Source: Ianthella basta
Taxonomy: Eukaryota; Porifera; Demospongiae; Verongiida; Ianthellidae
NCBI GenBank assembly: GCA_964019415.1
Contig: OZ025870.1
Location: forward strand, 4,052,908 to 4,116,907
Direction: 5' to 3'
Length of the DNA stretch: 64,000 nucleotides
Shown: piece after piece, positions 56,270 through 64,000 of the stretch
Layout: every line of letters begins with the position of its first letter
Numbering within the stretch: the first letter of the stretch is position 1
The notes under the pieces: generated by a model
What the model saw: only the letters and a program-made list of their open reading frames with translations
Database searches by the model: none
What the model was told of the DNA's origin: nothing
Position numbers and translations under genes: made by a program

Positions 56270-57375
56270 GTATTTAAAAATTTATGACATTGTCATAGTT
56301 CAGTGTAACATCTACATATGCATAGTCTATAGTCAATATGTAGTATTATTCAAATCTGTAGCTAGAAACTGTCAATCCATTTCTTTCTAGGTCTTCCTCT
56401 TGGCCTTTTCCCTGCAATTTCCTCAGTGTACACCTTCTTCACTAATCTGTTGTCTTCCATCTGCTCCAGCTTCTCCTTCCATGCTCTTTGTTTCCTTTTT
56501 ACTTTTTCCATCACCTCCTCTTGTCCAACTGCCTCTCTCACATCGGCATTTCTTACTCGGTCCATCCTTGTCACTCCTTCGACTCTTCTCAAGTAAGCCA
56601 TCTCTGTTGCCCCTAGTCTGCTCTCATGTCTTTTCATCACTGTCCATGTCTCACTGCCATACAGCATGTTTGGTAGCACTATCGCATTGTACACCCTCAT
56701 CTTCGTAGCTTTCTTCAACTCCTTCCTTTCCAACACCTCCTTCCGCATTGCTCCTATCACTCTGGCTGCTGCTCCCACTCTCTGTTCAATTTCCTCTTCA
56801 CATGTCCCATCTGCACTCGATCAGGATAGCTCCTAGGTATTTCATATTCTGCACTTGTTCTATCTCTTCCCCATCCACACACACTTTGCATTCTTCTCCT
56901 TTCCTACTAACCATCATCACTTTAGTCTTGCCCCAATGTATCTTCATTCCCCAGTTACTCATTGCCTTCTTCAACTCCCTCAAATTTGCCTTCATGTCCT
57001 CCTTCCTCTCTGTTAGTAGCATCACGTCATCTGCAAATAGCACTACACCCACTTCAGTAGTTGACATCTTCACACCTCCAACAAAATTCTTCATTCCTTC
57101 CCTCACTATCTTATCCATGAAGACATTAAACAGCCATGGTGACATGACACAGCCCTGCCTCACTCCTTGTGTTATTGGGAACCAGCTTGACAATTCATCC
57201 TTTACTCTGACACACCCTTTACTCTTCTTGTACAATGATCTAATGGCCCTCAACAGTCTTCCCTTCACACCATATTCCTCTAGCATTTTCCATAACTTAT
57301 CTCTACCCACCCTGTCATACGCCTTTTCCAAATCCACACATGCCACCACCATCTTCTCTATCATCTTTTCACTCA
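56144..57375 (-). mobile_element. RTE-like non-LTR retrotransposon, second subfamily, 5'-truncated
   Basis: The insertion is bounded by ATTAGGCAACA at 56133-56143 and 57376-57386 (11-bp target duplication). Minus-strand frames give MVVACVDLEKAYDRVGRDKL, TQGVRQGCVMSPWLFNVFMD and catalytic VVLFADDVMLLTE. After a one-base shift near 56820, GAAARVIGAMRKEVLERKEL, LYGSETWTVMKR and AGKRPRGRPRKKW follow. It is clearly a different subfamily from 41164-42482. The 3' UTR ends in (GATT)n and is present twice (see 56143-56269). Confidence 0.85.
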
Positions 57376-57574
57376 ATTAGGCAACATTAGGCAAGATATG
57401 AGAAGATAAGATTTGGCAAGTTTTGGCAAGATATGACAAGGTAAGATTTGGCAAGATTAGGCAAGATATGACAAGGTAAGATTTGGCAAGATTTGGCAAG
57501 ATATGACAAGGTAAGATTTGGCAAGATTTGGCAAGATATGACAAGGTAAGATTTGGCAAGATTTAGCAAGATAT
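57376..57574. repeat. 35-bp satellite, short block between two retrotransposons
   Basis: About six satellite units separate the RTE-like and CR1/L2-group insertions, showing these are independent events. Confidence 0.95.
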
Positions 57575-57637
57575 TATTATTATTATTGAAAAACACACCA
57601 GTGAAGGTGCAAAAGAGCAGACACAGCACAAGTTAAG

Positions 57638-60595
57638 TTACATGGTGGAGGCTGAGGATACAATAAAGTCTAATTCTGACTGAGCAAAATGGGGAATTAC
57701 AGAGTGAGTATCTCGGATCTCTCTAATTAGATGACCCACAGCAACATGATCGGTGGAATAAGATTTACAATGAGAAGGACCAAACATACAGTTGTACCCT
57801 ATAAAACCTGAATTACATACTAAAGAACTTTCATGAAAAACAGAACGAATCAAACTAGATGAGTGAGATAATGCAGTGGAAAGTAGTCTGATAAATCTGG
57901 AATAAATGATGTTGTAAATGCTTTTAGTAAATCCAACAGCATGGGCAATAGACGTATGGCAATTGTGTGGAAGATTCCAAATTCGTCTGATAACATTGTT
58001 AAACGACACATGAAGAGATCGGATGTCTGGGGCATCGAGCCTCCACAATGCGCACCCATACAGTGAAAGACAGTATGCATTGAATAGTTTCATCTTTGTC
58101 TCCGGATTACACCCCTTGAATCGAAACAGGACAGAGTTAGCCTGGCGGATAAATGCCATTAATTTTAAATGAATATCCAGCTTATCAGACAAGTCATACT
58201 GCAAAGTATTCCCAAGGTGAACGACTGAATCAACCATAGGCAGGCAGTGGCCACAGAGTGAGAAGCGGGTATGATCAGAACCTGCAGTACGTCTAAAACA
58301 TATAAGTTGAGTCTTATCAGCATTGAATTGAATCCCATGAGCCTGAGCATATTGTTCACATAGGGCAAGCATCTTTCTAAGGGCATCTGGGGATGGAGCA
58401 AGAATGGTTAGATCATCGGCATAGCAAAAAGCCCCGGAGAAGTGATCCTCCCAGTAACAGCCACGACCACTAGTACGAAGTGAATCTAGCAGGCCATCAA
58501 GATAAATTGTGAACAATATTGGGCTAAGGACACCGCCTTGGCGAACCCCATTGGAGACCTCAAAGTGGTCAGAGGATTTACCCAACCATCGAACACACAA
58601 TTTCTGAGACTTGTACCACTGCAATAACAGACGTACAATAGGCTTGGGCATTCTTCTTTCAAGCAATTTCGAAAACAGGATGCCGTGGTCAACTGTGTCA
58701 AAGGCTTTTGAGGCATCAATCAAGCAAGCATACACTTTAGAGCCTTTATTCAAGTAGCGATTGATAACAGATTTCATGACACCAGTACAAAGGGTAGTAG
58801 AAAAGCCAGATTTGAAGCCAAATTGTAAATCACTCGTGATAAAGAATTCATTCCAGGTAACCAGAATGGACCACTCTAGGACTTTGCTTAGGGAGGAAGC
58901 AAGGGCTATTCCACGATAGTTTGCAGAGTGGGAAGGATCTTTAGAGCCCTTTGGAATAGGCTGAATGGTGGCATCTCGCAGTGCAGTTGGCATGAAGCCA
59001 TGTCTCACTAGTGTTGTAAACAGACGAGCCAGAAACTGATGTAATGAGGCAGGTGCGTTCAGAATATGGTCTGAAGCCAATGTGTCACCACCAATCTTAC
59101 CATGCCTAAGCTTCCCAATGGCCTCATGGATTGTATCAGGTGATATAGAAATGTGCTCAATCTCTGCTGAAGTTAGAGCTGAATTAAGATTATCCAGCAG
59201 TTCCTCAGCGGCGGAAGAGTCTGTGGAGTTGTACAGTTGTTTAAAACTATTGGCAAACAGATTGGCAATATTGTCAGACCCAGTAACACTATCAACAACT
59301 GGAGATGGAGTAGCTTTGCTGTTACCAAAGTGTCGATGCACTTCAGACCAGAAACCACGATTGGGATCTTTGAGCAACGACTCAGCCAATTTTGTACGTT
59401 TGATCTGATCTTGTCTTCTCCTGACACGTCGTACAGCGTATTTGTATCTGCGGTGGTAATGCTTTTTAAGCTGAAACAGAACACCAGCAGAAGGGGAACC
59501 GGCCTCAAGCCACAGCTTATGCCACCACTGGCTAGCCTGTAGTTCAGGTTTGACAAACTGTGACCACCCAGCAATGCGAGGTCGTTTGCCAGGGCCTTTG
59601 CCTGGGATTGAGCAGTTCCCAGCAACTTTAAGGCACTTAACAAGCTGATCACACACCTGCTCAAGCTGTTGTTGATGAGCTGTGCAGGCTGGGTCACAAC
59701 AGGTGATAATGGCATCATCCAACATCATGTTCAGAGACTCAAGCATGTGCTCAACTGTAGTCTGGTACTTGTCAATGTGATCAATAGTGGCTCTGTACCA
59801 GGCCCTCGTGGTTGGTTCAGGGACTGTAGAAGATGTATGGTCAGCTACAGTGCATGGCAAGTCCAGATAGAAGACTAAAGGATTATGATCAGATAAATTC
59901 CTGCCATCCTTGATTGCATGAACATTGCTGACTAATGGGAGAAAACAGCTAGAGACAGCTACATGATCAATCCATGATTTGGACCCATTATGACCCATAT
60001 ATGTAAAACTAACCTCATTTGCATAATTCAGGTCTGCAAGAGAGAGGTCCAACTCCGTAAGAAAAGATTGTACAATGTCCGTAAAGCTGCATGGTCGCCG
60101 AGTGTCCATGTTCCAGTCTCCAGCAATCACTAGAACATCATGTGATACTGTAGAGATAAGACCACACAGTTCCCCAAGTGTGTCTTTGAGTTGTTCATTG
60201 GCAGCATCAGAGCGATAGTCAGTTGGCAGGTAGACATTTACTAAAAGACAGTTGCAATTGCGGAGGCCAATCTTGATAGCACAATATCGGTAAGATGACG
60301 TTTTAACTTGCTTAATAGAGTTAATTAAGCATTGACGATAAAGAATAGCGCAGCCTCCAGAAGGACGCCCATGTTGCAGTACAGAGTTGTCAAAACCAGA
60401 TATAGCATGAGTGACAAAACCATCAAAACAGAGTTTATCAAGCTCAGAATCTGAGAGCCAGTGTTCTTGTAACAGGACAATATCGGAAGAATCAAGAAGA
60501 ACAGGTAGGTATGAGAGACCGTTATTATATCCATGGCAGTTAAATGACACTATTGAGAGTTTCTTTTGTACAAACATCGCACAGTCATCAGTCAT
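57638..60595 (-). CDS. LINE ORF2: APE endonuclease and reverse transcriptase
   Basis: 985 residues, uninterrupted. Residues about 10-250 are an EEP (APE-like) endonuclease: LSIVSFNCHGYNNG, LLQEHWLSDSEL, VIAGDWNMDTRRP and the SDHNPLVFYL end with catalytic Asp-His. The reverse transcriptase follows with ANYRGIALASSLSKVLEWSI, LIDASKAFDTVDHG, SNGVRQGGVLSPILFTIYLD and FCYADDLTILAPS (YADD active site). A C-terminal region of about 200 residues follows without RNase H. It nicks genomic DNA and copies the element RNA at the nick (target-primed reverse transcription). The start ATG overlaps the ORF1 stop as ATGA, so expression by termination-reinitiation is likely. Confidence 0.92.
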   Translation of the reverse strand: MTDDCAMFVQKKLSIVSFNCHGYNNGLSYLPVLLDSSDIVLLQEHWLSDSELDKLCFDGFVTHAISGFDNSVLQHGRPSGGCAILYRQCLINSIKQVKTSSYRYCAIKIGLRNCNCLLVNVYLPTDYRSDAANEQLKDTLGELCGLISTVSHDVLVIAGDWNMDTRRPCSFTDIVQSFLTELDLSLADLNYANEVSFTYMGHNGSKSWIDHVAVSSCFLPLVSNVHAIKDGRNLSDHNPLVFYLDLPCTVADHTSSTVPEPTTRAWYRATIDHIDKYQTTVEHMLESLNMMLDDAIITCCDPACTAHQQQLEQVCDQLVKCLKVAGNCSIPGKGPGKRPRIAGWSQFVKPELQASQWWHKLWLEAGSPSAGVLFQLKKHYHRRYKYAVRRVRRRQDQIKRTKLAESLLKDPNRGFWSEVHRHFGNSKATPSPVVDSVTGSDNIANLFANSFKQLYNSTDSSAAEELLDNLNSALTSAEIEHISISPDTIHEAIGKLRHGKIGGDTLASDHILNAPASLHQFLARLFTTLVRHGFMPTALRDATIQPIPKGSKDPSHSANYRGIALASSLSKVLEWSILVTWNEFFITSDLQFGFKSGFSTTLCTGVMKSVINRYLNKGSKVYACLIDASKAFDTVDHGILFSKLLERRMPKPIVRLLLQWYKSQKLCVRWLGKSSDHFEVSNGVRQGGVLSPILFTIYLDGLLDSLRTSGRGCYWEDHFSGAFCYADDLTILAPSPDALRKMLALCEQYAQAHGIQFNADKTQLICFRRTAGSDHTRFSLCGHCLPMVDSVVHLGNTLQYDLSDKLDIHLKLMAFIRQANSVLFRFKGCNPETKMKLFNAYCLSLYGCALWRLDAPDIRSLHVSFNNVIRRIWNLPHNCHTSIAHAVGFTKSIYNIIYSRFIRLLSTALSHSSSLIRSVFHESSLVCNSGFIGYNCMFGPSHCKSYSTDHVAVGHLIREIRDTHSVIPHFAQSELDFIVSSASTM

Positions 60596-61530
60596 TGCGA
60601 ATCAGACAAAGGGCTACTAGCTGGTGTTTTCCGTGCCAAATATGCGTCTCTGCGTTTTTTGCGTTCATCTATTGAAAGGTCTGGCTGCAAAAAATACCTT
60701 TCCATTCCATTGATGCTCGACAGCCGCTTTTTGCCAGCGAGGATAAGTCGCCTGTCCCACGGACAGTTGAGCTTGATGAGAATAGGTCTGGGTTGGGGTG
60801 GTTCAGATGTGCACGAAGAATGAGTGCTTGGCGCTGAGCGGTTCTTTTCAGAGACCTTGTTGGACTGTTGTTTTCCTGTCTGCTGGGGTCTCTTTAACTG
60901 TTTGCCCAGTCTGAATGTGTCCTTGACAGCAATGTGGCTACCAGCGACAGCCTGCAGAACATCCGAGACAACTGAAAGATCTTTGTCTTCAGGAATGCCA
61001 AAGAGAATAACATTGCTTCTGCGATCGTAGGTGTCAGGAGCTTGCCTTGGGGCCGAATTACTACGCGAATTTGTATTGGGCCCATTCTCAGACACAGAGG
61101 GAGCAGGGAAGGGGAGTTGAAGACGCTTGTCAATACCCTCGAGACGAGAGCAGACATCTGCGCGTAAGGCGCGAATATCCTCAGCCACTTGCTCAGTGCC
61201 ACGCAGTGGGAGAAGCTGTGGCATCTGGAGGAGGTCCTCCGCAGAACAAACGACCTCCGGTAGACTAGCATCGCTGTCTAGCGCATCAAAAGCCTCGATG
61301 ATATCATCAAGGTCAGCCAGTTCCTGAGAGCGCGTGGACGAGCTTCGCCTTACTTTCTTCTCCAGCTGTAATTTCGCCAGATCAGTGCTACAATCTCTCC
61401 ACAGAATGTCCTTTGCAGCCCGAATTGAGCTACCATCATACTTACTCAGGATCTGGTTCCGCATTGACTCATAGTCAGCGCGTTGGCGAAAAGCTTTGAG
61501 ATAGGCCAACAATCCATTGGCGACCGCCAT
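60592..61530 (-). CDS. LINE ORF1: RRM-like nucleic-acid-binding protein
   Basis: 312 residues from ATG 61530 (ATGGCGGTCGCC). The N-terminal third is helical (LLAYLKAFRQRADYESMRNQ). Then come an acidic segment, a predicted coiled coil (AEDIRALRADVCSRLEGIDK), an S/N/P-rich linker and an RRM-like core: RRSNVILFGIPEDKDLSVVS, then FRLGK, then RPILIKLNCPWDRRLILAGK. That order (N-V-I-x-x-G-x-P near the start, FRLG, R-P-x-x-I) is typical of ORF1 proteins in CR1/L2/Jockey-group LINEs, which coat the element RNA. The frame upstream stays open into the satellite, but ATG 61530 is the only start within the element. Confidence 0.85.
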   Translation of the reverse strand: MAVANGLLAYLKAFRQRADYESMRNQILSKYDGSSIRAAKDILWRDCSTDLAKLQLEKKVRRSSSTRSQELADLDDIIEAFDALDSDASLPEVVCSAEDLLQMPQLLPLRGTEQVAEDIRALRADVCSRLEGIDKRLQLPFPAPSVSENGPNTNSRSNSAPRQAPDTYDRRSNVILFGIPEDKDLSVVSDVLQAVAGSHIAVKDTFRLGKQLKRPQQTGKQQSNKVSEKNRSAPSTHSSCTSEPPQPRPILIKLNCPWDRRLILAGKKRLSSINGMERYFLQPDLSIDERKKRRDAYLARKTPASSPLSDSQ

Positions 61531-61550
61531 CTTGTTGCGCGCCAAAAAAT

Positions 61551-64000
61551 GATATGACAAGGTAAGATTAAGCAAGATTTGGCAAGATATGACAAGGTAA
61601 GATTTGGCAAGATTAGGCAAGATATGACGAGGTAAGATTAGGCAAGATATGACAAGGTAAGATTTGGCAAGATTTGGCAAGATATGACAAGGTAAGATTA
61701 AGCAAGATTTGGCAAGATATGACGAGGTAAGATTAAGCAAGATTTGGCAAGATATGACAAGGTAAGATTAGGCAAGATTTGGCAAAATATGACAAAGTAA
61801 GATTTGGCAAGATTAGGCAAGATATGACAAGGTAAGATTTGGCAAGATTTGGCAAGATATGACAAGGTAAGATTTGGTAAGATAGGCAAGATATGACAAG
61901 GTAAGATTTGGCAAGATATGACAAGGTAAGATCTGCATGGCAACATTAGGCAAGATATGACAAGGTAAGATTAGGCAAGATTAGGCAACATGACAAGGTA
62001 AGATTAAGCAAGATTTGGCAAGATATGAAAAGGTAAGATTTGGCAAGATTTGGCAAGATATGACAAGGTAAGATTTGGCAAGATGAGGCAAAATATGACA
62101 AGATAAGATTTGGCAAGATTAGGCAAGATATGACAAGGTAAGATTTGGCAAGATTTGGCAAGATATGACAAGGTAAGATTAAGCAAGATTATGCAAGATA
62201 TGACAAGGTAAGATTAAGCAAGATTTGGCAAGATATGACAAGGTAAGATTTGGCAAGATTAGGCAAAATATGACAAGGTAAGATTTGGCAAGATTAGGCA
62301 AGATATGACAAGGTAAGATTTGGCAAGATTTGGCAAGATATGACAAGGTAAGATTAGGCAAGATTAGACAAGATATGACAAGGTAAGATTAGGCAACATT
62401 AGACAAGATATGACAAGATAAGATTTGGCAAGATTTGGCAAGATATGACAAGTTAAGATTTGGCAAGATTAGGCAAGATATGAAACGGTAAGATTTGGCT
62501 AGATATGACAAGGTAAGATTTGGCAAGATTAGGCAAGATATGGCAAGATATGACAAGGTAAGATCTGCATGGCAAGATTAGGCAAGATATGACAAGGTAA
62601 GATTAGGCAAGATTAGGCAACATGACAAAATAAGATTAAGCAAGATTTGGCAAGATATCACAAGGTAGATTTGCCAAGATTTGGCTAGATATGACAAGGT
62701 AAGATTAGGCAAGATTAGACAAGATATGACAAGGTAAGATTAGGCAACATTAGGCAAGATATGACAAGATAAGATTTGGCAAGATATGACAAGGTAAGAT
62801 TTGGCAAGATTAGGCAAGATATGACAAGATAAGATTTGGCAAGATTAGGCAAGATATGACAAGGTAAGATTTGGCAAGATTTGGCAAGATATGACAAGGT
62901 AAGATTTGGCAAGATTTGGCAAGATATGACAAGGTAAGATTTGGCAAGATAAGGCAAGATATGACAAGGTAAGATCTGGCAAGATATGACAAGGTAAGAT
63001 TTGGCAAGATTAGGCAAGATATGACAAGGTAAGATCTGGCAAGATATGACAAGGTAAGATTTGGCAAGATGAAGCAAGATATGACAAGGTAAGATCTGGC
63101 AAGATATGACAAGGTAAGATTTGGCAAGATTAGGCAAGATATGACAAGGTAAGATCTGGCAAGATATGACAAGGTAAGATTTTGGCAAGATTAGGCAAGA
63201 TATGACAAGGTAAGATTAGGCAAGATTAGGCAACATGACAAGGTAAGATTAAGCAAGATTTGGCAAGATATCACAAGGTAGATTTGGCAAGATTTGGCAA
63301 GACATGGCAAGGTAAGATTTGGCAAGATTTGGCAACATTTGACGAGGTAAGATTAGGCAAGATAAGGCAAGATATGACAAGGTAAGATTTGACAAGATTA
63401 GGCAAGATATGACAAGGTAAGATCTGGCAAGATATGACAAGGTAAGATTTGGCAAGATTAGACAAGATATGACAAGGTAAGATCTGGCAAGATATGACAA
63501 GGTAAGATTCTGGCAAGATTAGGCAAGATATGACAAGGTAAGATCTGGCAAAATATGACAAGGTAAGATTTGGCAAGATTAGGCAAGATATGACAAGGTA
63601 AGATTTGGCAAGATTTGACAAGATATGACAAGGTAAGATTAAGCAAGATTTGGCAATATATGACAAGGTAAGATTTGGCAAGATTAGGCAAAATATGACA
63701 AGGTAAGATTTGGCAAGATTTGGCAAGATATGACAAGGTTAGATTAAGCAAGATTATGCAAGATATGACAAGGTAAGATTAAGCAAGATTTGGCAAGATA
63801 TGACAAGGTAAGATTTGGCAAGAATAGGCAAAATATGACAAGGTAAGATTTGGCAAGATTAGGCAAGATATGACAAGGTAAGATTTGGCAAGATCTGGCA
63901 AGATATGACAAGGTAAGATTAGGCAAGATTAGACAAGATATGACAAGGTAAGATTAGGCAACATTAGACAAGATATGACAAGATAAGATTTGGCAAGATT
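61551..64000. repeat. 35-bp satellite array, block 4 (runs off the right edge)
   Basis: The same units continue to the end of the window. Blocks of 25-bp short units alternate with full units around 62960-63190 in a regular long-short pattern. No boundary is reached. Confidence 0.97.

Larger units (their letters stand above)
57575..61550 (-). mobile_element. Full-length CR1/L2-group LINE
   Basis: 3976 bp inserted in the satellite with a short GATAT duplication (57570-57574 and 61551-61555). In its own orientation it has a leader of only 20 nt, ORF1 (61530-60592), ORF2 (60595-57638), a 3' UTR of about 50 nt and an (AAT)n tail. Both frames are open, so it may be retrotransposition-competent. 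The 3' end matches the truncated copy at 13846-15114. Confidence 0.92.

Noticed and set aside
61531-61740. ORF1 start at 61740 giving a 382-residue protein
   Set aside because: The extra 70 residues are satellite-derived. The element begins at about 61550, so ATG 61530 is the native start.
36449-64000. Dozens of minus-strand open frames (up to about 220 codons) reading PNLAKSYLVISCQIL-type text
   Set aside because: They are the satellite read in translation: the unit has no stop in several minus-strand frames, the text changes frame with each 25- or 35-bp unit, and no start, splice or domain context exists.
36449-64000. CRISPR-like array
   Set aside because: Units are contiguous without unique spacers, and the genome is eukaryotic.
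36449-64000. NF-I half sites (TTGGCA) repeated in the satellite as a regulatory array
   Set aside because: A 6-bp match repeated by satellite structure is not evidence of binding, and no palindromic full site is present.

Overview
The window is nuclear DNA of an animal, most likely a marine invertebrate and plausibly a sponge. Genes are split into short exons with GT-AG introns. There are dinucleotide microsatellites, non-LTR retrotransposons with APE-type endonucleases, an ISL2EU-type DNA transposon, a Crypton-derived recombinase-like domain, and exons of the cilium gene HYDIN. No bacterial operons, CRISPR arrays, tRNA or rRNA genes were seen. The phylum is an inference.

Layout. (1) About 0.58-11.7 kb, minus strand: a multi-exon gene whose exons join in compatible reading phases. 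It encodes a large uncharacterised domain, a coiled coil, ankyrin repeats, two W-rich exons and a second coiled coil, and runs off the left edge. Two further exons upstream in the gene (16.3 and 26.1 kb) are duplicates of each other with identical length and phase. Introns and flanks hold foldback MITEs, an interspersed repeat with two identical 395-bp stretches, an RTE 3' fragment split by a TTAA-flanked MITE, and a plus-strand Crypton/KCTD1-like exon at 9.7 kb. (2) 13.8-15.1 kb: 5'-truncated LINE. (3) 19.6-23.7 kb: a decayed ISL2EU-like DNA transposon with matching 18-bp terminal inverted repeats. It carries a THAP-DDE transposase with one internal stop and, facing it, a SAP-SWIM gene that is cut short; other elements sit between the two genes. 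(4) 24.8-25.2 kb: a frameshifted PHD-finger relic. (5) 27.3-27.6 kb: long foldback element. (6) 30.8-36.4 kb, minus strand: about 15 exons of HYDIN (axonemal central-pair protein), broken by several single-base frame losses and one stop. (7) 36.45 kb to the right edge: a giant array of a 35-bp satellite (25-bp short form, roughly 600 units by length) with higher-order repeats. It begins about 50 bp upstream of the first visible HYDIN exon and is interrupted by three non-LTR retrotransposons: an RTE-like 5'-truncated copy (41.2-42.5 kb), another RTE-like copy (56.1-57.4 kb) and a full-length CR1/L2-group element (57.6-61.55 kb) whose ORF1 and ORF2 overlap by ATGA.

The window is a repeat-rich host locus with two host genes on the minus strand: the coiled-coil/ankyrin gene, and a HYDIN segment next to or within a very large satellite. 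The most unusual items are the satellite inside or beside HYDIN, the two-gene ISL2EU element, the exact exon duplication, and the compact intact LINE. All identifications come from reading the sequence and remembered family features; no database search was run.
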